Notes under the pieces: generated by a model
The model's database searches: none
Seen by the model: the letters and a program-made list of their open reading frames with translations, nothing else
Told to the model about the DNA's origin: nothing
Assembly (NCBI GenBank): GCA_003566335.1
Contig: PXDR01000431.1
Location: forward strand, 1-6,695
Direction: 5' to 3'
Length of the DNA stretch: 6,695 nucleotides
From: Cyanobacteria bacterium T3Sed10_344R1
GTDB lineage: Bacteria; Cyanobacteriota; Cyanobacteriia; Phormidesmidales; Phormidesmidaceae
Shown here: one piece after another, positions 1 to 5,012 of the stretch
How positions within the stretch are numbered: the first letter of the stretch is position 1
How the letters are laid out: every line of letters starts with the position of its first letter
Translations under genes and position numbers: made by a program

Positions 1-65
1 AGCAAAGAATGGTAGCAAGTAGGGCAGTGCTCCAAAGGCACGCTCTTTAACTCATGCGGTTCCAT
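1..65 (-). CDS. Possible small CxxC protein, N-terminal fragment running off the left edge
   Basis: An ATG at 65-63 on the minus strand opens a frame that stays open for 21 codons to the window edge, reading MEPHELKSVPLEHCPTCYHS and then Leu. An in-frame TGA directly precedes the ATG, so this is the first possible start. The Cys14-Pro-Thr-Cys17 pair resembles one half of a zinc-ribbon knuckle. It follows another small cysteine-containing ORF on the same strand after a gap of about 140 bases. I see no clear Shine-Dalgarno sequence (the upstream bases are TGTCTTTGA). The open stretch is short enough to be chance, so this is a tentative call and no function is assigned. Confidence 0.25.
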   Translation of the reverse strand, partial: MEPHELKSVPLEHCPTCYHSL

Positions 66-207
66 TCAAAGACATAGAGACAGCTCCGGTGTGGTGAACT
101 TGGTAAAACAGGGCACTAGACAGCTGGCTGTCCCTGGGCCACTCCATTCAGGATAACCCAATGTTCTGGAGGCAGCTTCAGCAGGGTTTGGGCCAATCGC
201 AGACTGC

Positions 208-429
208 TTAGGGAATATGGGCCACCCGAAACCCCATTTGACATTCGTATTGTTCGCCAGTCTCGGTTTCGGCCCCGATGCCAGCCTGTAGCCGTCGTCC
301 ACAGCCCAGCCGTCCCTGGTGCCAACGCGGGTGACCTTCTTGACTCGCCATTAGGCAGCCTTGGCACACAGCCTGGGGCTGCAGGAGCTGATTATCCATG
401 ACAATCACTAGCATATTGGCCACTCCCAT
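208..429 (-). CDS. Small cysteine-containing hypothetical protein (73 aa or 68 aa)
   Basis: I do not recognise a named family. From the ATG at 429 the product has 73 residues with cysteines at 22, 25, 43 and 63: a CQGC pair, then LGCGR, then YECQMGF near the C-terminus. This pattern would suit a small metal-binding or redox protein, but no ligand set is proven. The composition looks like a real protein: a charged middle, a Trp at 36, and an ordered ending MGFRVAHIP. A second in-frame ATG at 414 is preceded by GGAG with an 8-base spacer, a better ribosome site than anything before 429, so the true product may start at MLVIVMDNQ. No upstream in-frame start exists, because a stop lies at 457-459. 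It sits downstream of the helicase gene on the same strand but beyond a strong hairpin, so it is probably a separate unit. Weak AT-rich promoter-like bases (TAAAAT, 504-499) lie about 70 bases upstream. Two longer overlapping minus-strand frames here look like shadows. Confidence 0.6.
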   Translation of the reverse strand: MGVANMLVIVMDNQLLQPQAVCQGCLMASQEGHPRWHQGRLGCGRRLQAGIGAETETGEQYECQMGFRVAHIP

Positions 430-594
430 TTTCGAGACTTGGCAGCTTAGTTCAGACTACCTGGTGAGGCTTACGCTGAACTGCGCCCTTATTTCTCTAT
501 TTTATTGCGGGGAACTTAGGCAACTGTGCCCAGGCATACACAGCTTAATGGCGACTTAACCCAGCTGGTTCTGTATCGCCGTAGTGGCGGGGTG

Positions 595-638
595 ATCAAG
601 AAAGGGTGAGATGCGATCGCACCTCACCCTTTCTTGAT
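595..638 (-). terminator. Perfect 16-bp hairpin with a HIP1 palindrome in its loop, likely end of the rimO-helicase transcript
   Basis: Bases 595-610 (ATCAAGAAAGGGTGAG) pair without mismatch with 623-638. Inside the loop, after one A/C mismatch, TGCGATCGCA (612-621) is itself a palindrome containing the HIP1 octamer, so the hairpin can extend. It begins about 80 bases past the helicase stop codon, where a terminator or a 3' stabilising structure is expected. On the minus strand no T-tract follows the stem (the next bases are CACCCCGCC), so it is not a textbook intrinsic terminator. Any U-rich contribution would come from the CTTTCTTG inside the arm. Confidence 0.6.
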
Positions 639-680
639 TGGCTCACTTATATAGATCAGCAGATCAGCTATTGATCTAGA

Positions 681-694
681 GATCTCGCGAGATC
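681..694. repeat. 14-bp perfect palindrome in a GATC cluster
   Basis: GATCTCGCGAGATC reads identically on both strands and lies 23 bases past the helicase stop codon. It is the centre of a cluster of GATC tetramers (starting at 594, 615, 654, 662, 673, 681 and 691). The neighbouring TAGATCA (652-658) and TGATCTA (672-678) can also pair. It may be part of the 3' untranslated structure of the helicase mRNA or a protein-binding site; neither is shown. Confidence 0.4.
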
Positions 695-717
695 CAGCGA
701 ATCGTCTCGCCTAACGA

Positions 718-2133
718 TTAGTCGCGACGGGCGGCGGACTTGCGCTTGACCCGAGGCTTGGGCGTGGGGCTAGAGGACTTAGATCCCGAGGAAGAACCAG
801 TTGACTCATCTTCCTGGCTACCGCCATCCGACCGCATCCAAGCGGGGCGGGTCTGGTCATAGGCCATCTGTAGCGCTGCCGCTGCGATCGTGCGCAGATC
901 GTACTCTTCACTCAACTGCGACACAATCGGGAGAAAGGAGGCCATCCGCTCTCCGACAATTGCTTCACGCACCTGCGTTTGCAGGCTTTCTAGGTGACGA
1001 GCCGCAATTTCAGCGCGGGTCGGAATCTGGGCCGACGTAAACTTCTGGCGAGTGCGGCGCTCAATCTGACGCAGCTTGTACTTATCCAACGGAGAAACCA
1101 AGGAGATTGCCACCCCTTCTTTCCCAGCTCGGCCCGTCCGGCCAATTCGGTGAACATAGTTTTCTGCACTGTCAGGCAATTCGTAGTTAATCACGTGGGT
1201 TAGATCTTCAACATCCAAACCACGGGCCGCAATGTCGGTTGCCACGACCCAACGCACCTGACGCTGGCGGAACCGCAGCAAGAGACGCTCTCGCTGAGAC
1301 TGGGACAAGTCGCCGTGGTACTCATCCACACTGTGACCCGCCGCCTGGAGCTGGCGAGTTAAATCCGCCGCCGTGCGCCGAGTGCGCACAAAGATCAGGG
1401 CAGATTCCGGATTCTCCATCTCTAGGATGGGCCGCAATGCCCGAATTTTCGACCAGCCGCGAGGCACGGTGTAAACCACCTGGTTAATCCGAGACGGGGT
1501 TGCCTTGGGTTGCTCCACGGTGACCGTGACCGGCGATCGCAGAAACTTAGCCGTCAGTTCCCGAATTGCCGGAGCCATCGTGGCCGAGAAGAATGCTGTC
1601 TGTCGCTCTGCCGGAGACTGACTGAGAATATGCTCCACATCTTGGATAAAGCCCATATTGAGCATTTCATCCGCTTCGTCTAGCACCAGCCAACTCAGTT
1701 CACTGAGGTCAAGCTTGCCGCGACTGAGCAAGTCCAGCACCCGGCCCGGGGTGCCGACCACAATCTGAGCCCCTCGGCGCAGTTGCTGAATCTGCCGATC
1801 AATCGACTGCCCCCCATACAGGGCCAGAATATTCAGGCGGCGGTTCGTATTGAAGCTTTGAATCGACTCACTCACCTGAACCGCCAGTTCCCGAGTAGGG
1901 GTGAGGATTAAGGCTTGAACGGTGGGGGCATTAGCGTCTATCTGCTCCAACATGGGCAGAGAGAAGGCCGCTGTTTTACCGGTGCCAGTTTGGGCTTGGC
2001 CCACCATGTCGCGACCCGCTAGCAGGTGGGGAATCGCTTCAGCCTGAATGGGGGTAGGCGTGGTGAAGCCCATGGATTCGAGATGATTAGCGCGAGCTTC
2101 TGATAGCCCAAGGCTGTTAAAAGAAAGAGTCAT
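718..2133 (-). CDS. crhR: DEAD-box ATP-dependent RNA helicase, CrhR-like
   Basis: This 471-residue protein should unwind and anneal RNA duplexes using ATP in the cytoplasm. All family motifs are present in order: Q motif (Phe5, Gln30), motif I AQTGTGKT (47-54), Ia PTRELA (79-84), GG (107-108), Ib TPGR (128-131), II DEAD (152-155), III SAT (183-185), IV LIFVRT (246-251), V TDIAARGLD (299-307) and VI HRIGRTGRAG (328-337). A helical region follows to about 435. The tail (436-471) is rich in Ser and acidic residues, then strongly basic (KPRVKRKSAARRD), and is probably an RNA-contacting extension. The start is supported by AAGGAG five bases upstream. It lies 99 bp downstream of rimO on the same strand, the arrangement of the Synechocystis rimO-crhR operon, in which CrhR is a cold- and redox-responsive helicase. 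The symbol rests on that synteny and overall similarity. CsdA/DeaD-like naming would also be defensible, since other cyanobacterial helicases (CrhC) are a separate, shorter type. Confidence 0.93.
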   Translation of the reverse strand: MTLSFNSLGLSEARANHLESMGFTTPTPIQAEAIPHLLAGRDMVGQAQTGTGKTAAFSLPMLEQIDANAPTVQALILTPTRELAVQVSESIQSFNTNRRLNILALYGGQSIDRQIQQLRRGAQIVVGTPGRVLDLLSRGKLDLSELSWLVLDEADEMLNMGFIQDVEHILSQSPAERQTAFFSATMAPAIRELTAKFLRSPVTVTVEQPKATPSRINQVVYTVPRGWSKIRALRPILEMENPESALIFVRTRRTAADLTRQLQAAGHSVDEYHGDLSQSQRERLLLRFRQRQVRWVVATDIAARGLDVEDLTHVINYELPDSAENYVHRIGRTGRAGKEGVAISLVSPLDKYKLRQIERRTRQKFTSAQIPTRAEIAARHLESLQTQVREAIVGERMASFLPIVSQLSEEYDLRTIAAAALQMAYDQTRPAWMRSDGGSQEDESTGSSSGSKSSSPTPKPRVKRKSAARRD

Positions 2134-2138
2134 GCAGT

Positions 2139-2144
2139 CTCCTT
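2139..2144 (-). promoter_or_regulatory. Strong ribosome binding site of the helicase gene
   Basis: The minus strand reads AAGGAG, then five bases, then ATG. This near-consensus Shine-Dalgarno sequence fixes the helicase start at 2133. It would allow translation independent of rimO, which ends 99 bp upstream. Confidence 0.75.
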
Positions 2145-2145
2145 G

Positions 2146-2162
2146 TGAGAAAAATTTATCGA
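2146..2162 (-). promoter_or_regulatory. AU-rich segment upstream of the helicase ribosome site, candidate RNA processing site
   Basis: On the minus strand the 99-bp rimO-helicase gap contains CGATAAATTTTTCTCA directly upstream of AAGGAG, in an otherwise GC-balanced region. Single-stranded AU-rich RNA of this kind is the usual substrate of RNase E. In Synechocystis the rimO-crhR transcript is reported to be cleaved to release crhR mRNA. Cleavage here would separate the two messages. The exact site is inference. Confidence 0.35.
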
Positions 2163-2232
2163 GGCGGGAAATACCAAAATTCCGATAATCAGGCGCTCAA
2201 GGCCATAGATAGCCAGCCCAGCAGTCTGAGGA

Positions 2233-3576
2233 TTAGACCGTGGCGGGGACTCGCACTGGGGCTGGAACCACCGTGCCAAATAGGTCGTAGGTGTCTGCTG
2301 CCTGAATTTCAACCGGGACGATTTGACCGAGGGCGGCGTCTCCCTGGACGTAGACCAATCCATCTACATCAGGCGCGAATCGAGACGAGCGGCCAATCTT
2401 GGCCCCAGTGCCGGAATTTTCTTGTTCAATCAGCACATCAACCACCTGGCCAATTTGGGCTTGGTTGGCCCGATACGACAAGGGTTGCTGCGCCAACATC
2501 AGCTGCTCTCGCCGCTGATCCATCACGGCTTGGGGGACTGGATTGGGCAAATCGTAGGCTGGGGTGCCTGCTTCAGCAGAGAAGGTAAAGACCCCCACGT
2601 GATCAAACTGATGGCGATTCACAAATGCCAGCAAATGCTGGAACTGCTCTTCAGTTTCCCCTGGGAACCCAACGATGAAGGTAGTTCGCAACACCGCATC
2701 AGGTAGAGCCGCTTTGATGCGCTCAATGATTTGATCATTGACCCGACCTTGCCAGGGGCGATTCATAGACTTCAGCATTTCAGGATGGGAATGCTGGAGC
2801 GGCAAATCTAGATAGGGCAAGACGTTGGGGGTCTCTTGGATGGCGGCAATCACCTCAGGGGTTAACCCGGTGGGATAGGCGTAGTGCATTCGAATCCAGG
2901 GCACATCTACCTCACCCAGGGCTCGCAGGAGCTCGGCCAGCTGAGGCTTGCCGTAGAGGTCAGCCCCGTAGTTGGTGGTGATTTGAGAAATCAGCACGAT
3001 TTCCTTCACCCCTTCTGCCGCGAGCTGGTGAGCTTCGGCCACAATCGACTCAATCGAGCGGGAACGCTGATTGCCTCGCAGGTGAGGAATGATGCAGAAA
3101 GCGCAGCGATAGTTACAGCCCTCGGCGACCCGCAGGTACGCCACCCCTTCTGTGGTAGTGCGATACCGGGGCACCAGTTCATCAGCGATGTAGGTGGGTT
3201 CAGCGGAAACCACCTTCACCCGTTCCCCAGCTTCGGCCCGCTCAATCACCTCAACAATGCGGTGATAGTCACCGGTACCCACAAGGGCGACGGCTTCGGG
3301 GATCTCGCTCAGCAATTCATCTTGGAAGTGTTGGGCAAGACAGCCCGTAATCACAATTTTCTTGTCGGCTTCGGCCAAAGACACCAGGGTTCGCACAGAT
3401 TCTGTGCGGGCTTCTTCAATGAAGCTGCAGGTGTTGACGATGACGTAGTCGGCTAATTCTTCATTGCTGTCAACGCTGTAGCCCGATTGGACTAGCAGAC
3501 CCAGCATGTGTTCGGTGTCTACTCGGTTCTTTTCACACCCTAAGTGAGCCACCGCGACGGTTGGTTTATGCTCCAT
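2233..3576 (-). CDS. rimO: Ribosomal protein S12 methylthiotransferase RimO
   Basis: This radical-SAM enzyme adds a methylthio group to a conserved aspartate of ribosomal protein S12. The 447-residue product has the three domains expected. The N-terminal UPF0004 domain (about 5-125) carries Cys14 (LGCEKNR), Cys50 (NTCSF) and Cys79 (TGCLAQ), which bind an auxiliary Fe-S cluster. The radical-SAM core (about 143-365) has Cys154-x3-Cys158-x2-Cys161 for the SAM-binding cluster. A C-terminal TRAM domain runs from about 370 to 436. The RimO-like LGCEKNR motif and the absence of a tRNA-type context separate it from MiaB. The frame extends 33 residues upstream to 3675, but conserved sequence begins at MEHKPTVAV, so I start at 3576. 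No strong Shine-Dalgarno is seen there. It is the first gene of a likely two-gene unit with the helicase. The segment SQITTNYG (197-204) differs from the QDTT form common in other bacteria. Confidence 0.95.
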   Translation of the reverse strand: MEHKPTVAVAHLGCEKNRVDTEHMLGLLVQSGYSVDSNEELADYVIVNTCSFIEEARTESVRTLVSLAEADKKIVITGCLAQHFQDELLSEIPEAVALVGTGDYHRIVEVIERAEAGERVKVVSAEPTYIADELVPRYRTTTEGVAYLRVAEGCNYRCAFCIIPHLRGNQRSRSIESIVAEAHQLAAEGVKEIVLISQITTNYGADLYGKPQLAELLRALGEVDVPWIRMHYAYPTGLTPEVIAAIQETPNVLPYLDLPLQHSHPEMLKSMNRPWQGRVNDQIIERIKAALPDAVLRTTFIVGFPGETEEQFQHLLAFVNRHQFDHVGVFTFSAEAGTPAYDLPNPVPQAVMDQRREQLMLAQQPLSYRANQAQIGQVVDVLIEQENSGTGAKIGRSSRFAPDVDGLVYVQGDAALGQIVPVEIQAADTYDLFGTVVPAPVRVPATV

Positions 3577-3639
3577 ATATTGCTCGTAAGTTGACCTAAA
3601 GTCATTAACTGCTGTTCGAACTGATTTCCCAAAGCTGTC

Positions 3640-3666
3640 AGGCGGCTGAAACAAAAGGCGGCTGAA
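3640..3666. repeat. Tandem perfect 11-bp direct repeat upstream of rimO, possible operator
   Basis: AGGCGGCTGAA occurs at 3640-3650 and again at 3656-3666, separated by ACAAA, giving a 16-bp period. The pair lies 64-90 bases upstream of the rimO start. Direct repeats close to a promoter are typical regulator sites. In Synechocystis crhR expression is reported to involve a LexA-type regulator that binds direct repeats, but the CTA-N9-CTA pattern I associate with that protein is not present here. Confidence 0.4.
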
Positions 3667-3747
3667 TCTCCACATTAGCTGGGGAGAAAACCTAGACGGA
3701 GTCCGGGTTGCTGCCGATTTTGGCCTGCGTTCCTTTCAGTGAAATGA

Positions 3748-3763
3748 GCCCAATGAATTGGGC
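3748..3763. promoter_or_regulatory. 16-bp inverted repeat, candidate operator dyad
   Basis: GCCCAAT and ATTGGGC are perfect inverted copies separated only by GA. A two-base loop is too tight for a stable RNA hairpin, so the symmetry is more likely a binding site for a dimeric DNA-binding protein. It lies about 170 bases upstream of rimO and 270 bases upstream of btpA, so it could serve either gene. No regulator family is identified. Confidence 0.35.
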
Positions 3764-3943
3764 ACTTTGGAAAAGCCAGTACGCAGTTAACGCACAGATC
3801 AACAGTTTGGAGCGCCCAACACTGGGTAAGCATAACACATCGCAACATTTAGCTGGCTGACGGCTGCCAAAGCCTGCTTGGAGCCGCTTTATTTCAGGAT
3901 TTACGGCTGAAGCTGGGGGGAAGACGGGCAGAAGACAGTAGGT

Positions 3944-3951
3944 GCGATCGC
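3944..3951. repeat. HIP1 octamer GCGATCGC
   Basis: HIP1 is the highly iterated palindrome of many cyanobacterial genomes. Exact copies also occur at 613-620, 1533-1540 and 6448-6455, so four occur in 6.7 kb, far above chance. This copy is in the rimO-btpA spacer. Its value here is mainly taxonomic. Confidence 0.8.
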
Positions 3952-4033
3952 AGGTTGAGGTAGATTGGGTAAGGACAGGGGTTTGCCCTGGTTTCAAGCT
4001 GTTTTTTTCTGCTGAGTCCGAGACAAGACCTCC

Positions 4034-4882
4034 GTGGACTTAACCCAAATTTTTCGCACTCCCAACCCGGCAATTGGTGTTGTACACCTGCTGCCCCTAC
4101 CCACTTCTGCCCGTTGGCAAGGCTCCCTCTCTACGGTGATCGCCCGAGCTGAGCAAGAAGCCACGGCTCTAGCCTCGGGCGGGGTCAACGGCATTATTGT
4201 GGAAAACTTCTTTGACGCCCCGTTCCCCAAGGATCAGGTCGATCCCGCCGTGGTCAGCGCCATGACCCTGATTGTGCAGCGCCTCAAGCAAATGGTGGCG
4301 TTACCGATTGGGGTAAACCTGCTGCGAAATGACGCGCGCAGTGCCCTAGCGGTTGCGACCTGCACCGGAGCCCAGTTCATTCGGGTCAATGTGTTGACCG
4401 GGGTGATGGCCACCGATCAAGGGTTGATCGAAGGCCAGGCCCATCAACTGCTGCGCTACCGGCGCGAGCTGGGCAGTGAGGTCAAAATTCTGGCTGATGT
4501 GCTGGTGAAACATGCCCGCCCCCTGGGATCTCCTAATTTGACCACAGCGGTTCAGGAAACTATTGATCGGGGGTTAGCTGACGGGGTGATTCTCTCCGGC
4601 TGGGCCACGGGTAGTCCGCCCACCCTAGAAGATTTGGAGCTTGCCCAGGCAGCAGCCAATGGCACGCCAGTCTTTATTGGCAGCGGAGCCAACTGGGAGA
4701 ACATCCCCCAGCTAATGCAGGCAGCAGATGGGGTGATTGTGTCCAGTTCCCTGAAGCGTCGGGGCCAAATTCAGCAACCGATTGACCCGATTCGGGTCAG
4801 TCAATTCATGGAGTCGATGCAGCGAGGCTTGACTGCCGAGCCCACCCCGGAATCCCCCAGCGCAGTTGCCGTTCATTCTTGA
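4034..4882 (+). CDS. btpA: Photosystem I biogenesis protein BtpA
   Basis: The 282-residue product belongs to the BtpA family, predicted to adopt a TIM-barrel-like fold. In Synechocystis BtpA is a thylakoid-associated extrinsic protein needed for accumulation of the photosystem I core proteins PsaA and PsaB, and for their stability at low temperature; its biochemical activity is unknown. Recognisable segments include IGVVHLLPLPTSARW near the N-terminus, GGVNGIIVENFFDAPF (about 48-63), the barrel strands LPIGVNLLRND and FIRVNVLTG, ILADVLVKHA, and GVILSGWATGSPP followed by VFIGSGAN and GVIVSSSLKR near the end. The start codon is GTG at 4034. An in-frame TGA at 4013-4015 and no other start between make it the only choice that keeps the conserved N-terminus. 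No Shine-Dalgarno is visible. The C-terminal 20 residues (rich in Pro, Ser and Ala) look variable. It diverges from rimO and precedes the VKOR fusion gene by 130 bp on the same strand. Confidence 0.92.
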   Translation: MDLTQIFRTPNPAIGVVHLLPLPTSARWQGSLSTVIARAEQEATALASGGVNGIIVENFFDAPFPKDQVDPAVVSAMTLIVQRLKQMVALPIGVNLLRNDARSALAVATCTGAQFIRVNVLTGVMATDQGLIEGQAHQLLRYRRELGSEVKILADVLVKHARPLGSPNLTTAVQETIDRGLADGVILSGWATGSPPTLEDLELAQAAANGTPVFIGSGANWENIPQLMQAADGVIVSSSLKRRGQIQQPIDPIRVSQFMESMQRGLTAEPTPESPSAVAVHS

Positions 4883-5004
4883 CCCGTGCTGAAATAAGCT
4901 AGTGAGTCTGGACGAGAACTGGGCCGGGTTTAGGCAGGGATCTAGGCTCATAACCGCTGTACGGTTCGTCTTGATTGTCTGTCTTGACTTTTTTGTAGGG
5001 TTTT

Positions 5005-5009
5005 GAGGA
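5005..5009 (+). promoter_or_regulatory. Ribosome binding site of the VKOR fusion gene
   Basis: GAGGA lies three bases before the ATG at 5013 and supports that start. The upstream 130-bp gap from btpA also has a weak 5-bp hairpin AACCG/CGGTT (4952-4966). No clear promoter is visible, so co-transcription with btpA remains possible. Confidence 0.55.
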
Positions 5010-5012
5010 CTT

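Larger units (their letters stand above)
430..717. other. Non-coding spacer downstream of the helicase gene, rich in inverted repeats
   Basis: No coding frame is supported here. The half nearest the helicase carries a 16-bp perfect hairpin (595-638), a 14-bp perfect palindrome (681-694) and seven GATC tetramers between 594 and 694. The half nearest the small ORF is plainer. It contains a pyrimidine-rich stretch at 486-506, whose minus strand reads TAAAAT and could be a -10 element for the small ORF, although no -35 match sits at the right distance. It also has a weak 7-bp inverted repeat AGTTCAG/CTGAACT (449-455 and 476-482). Confidence 0.5.
3577..4033. promoter_or_regulatory. Divergent intergenic region between rimO and btpA
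   Basis: This 457-base spacer must hold the promoters of both the rimO-helicase unit (leftward) and btpA (rightward). No coding frame in it looks like a protein; the longest, on the minus strand at 3692-3997, has shadow-like composition. Visible elements are a tandem 11-bp repeat (3640-3666), a 16-bp dyad (3748-3763), a HIP1 octamer (3944-3951) and a T7 run (4002-4008) shortly before btpA. I could not identify a convincing -35/-10 pair. The best -10-like bases on the plus strand are CATAAC (3831-3836), with a poor -35. Confidence 0.5.

Noticed and set aside
66..367. Two longer minus-strand frames overlapping the small Cys ORF (66-302 and 116-367)
   Set aside because: They overlap the better-supported 208-429 frame in other phases and show no recognisable pattern. 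They read like shadows, although part of 116-207 looks somewhat protein-like.
2884..3456. 190-codon plus-strand frame opposite rimO
   Set aside because: It is antisense to a complete, motif-bearing rimO gene and lacks any family feature.
3577..3675. In-frame 33-residue N-terminal extension of rimO starting at 3675
   Set aside because: RimO homology begins at MEHKPTVAV (3576), the extension has no family resemblance, and it would overlap the tandem repeats that look regulatory.
3862..3884. Imperfect hairpin GGCTGCCAA/TTGGAGCC in the divergent spacer
   Set aside because: It has uneven bulges and no U-run or conservation evidence, so it is not distinguishable from chance.
3692..3997. 101-codon minus-strand frame in the rimO-btpA spacer
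   Set aside because: Composition and lack of motif look like a chance frame. It would also fill the region needed for the two divergent promoters.
3976..4008. Possible terminator upstream of btpA: CAGGG/CCCTG stem followed by a T7 run
   Set aside because: The stem has only five pairs and the T-run begins 11 bases after it, so it is too weak to call as a terminator or attenuator.
4971..4998. Possible promoter TTGATT/TTGTAG before the VKOR fusion gene
   Set aside because: The -10 match is poor, and the gene could equally be read from the btpA transcript.
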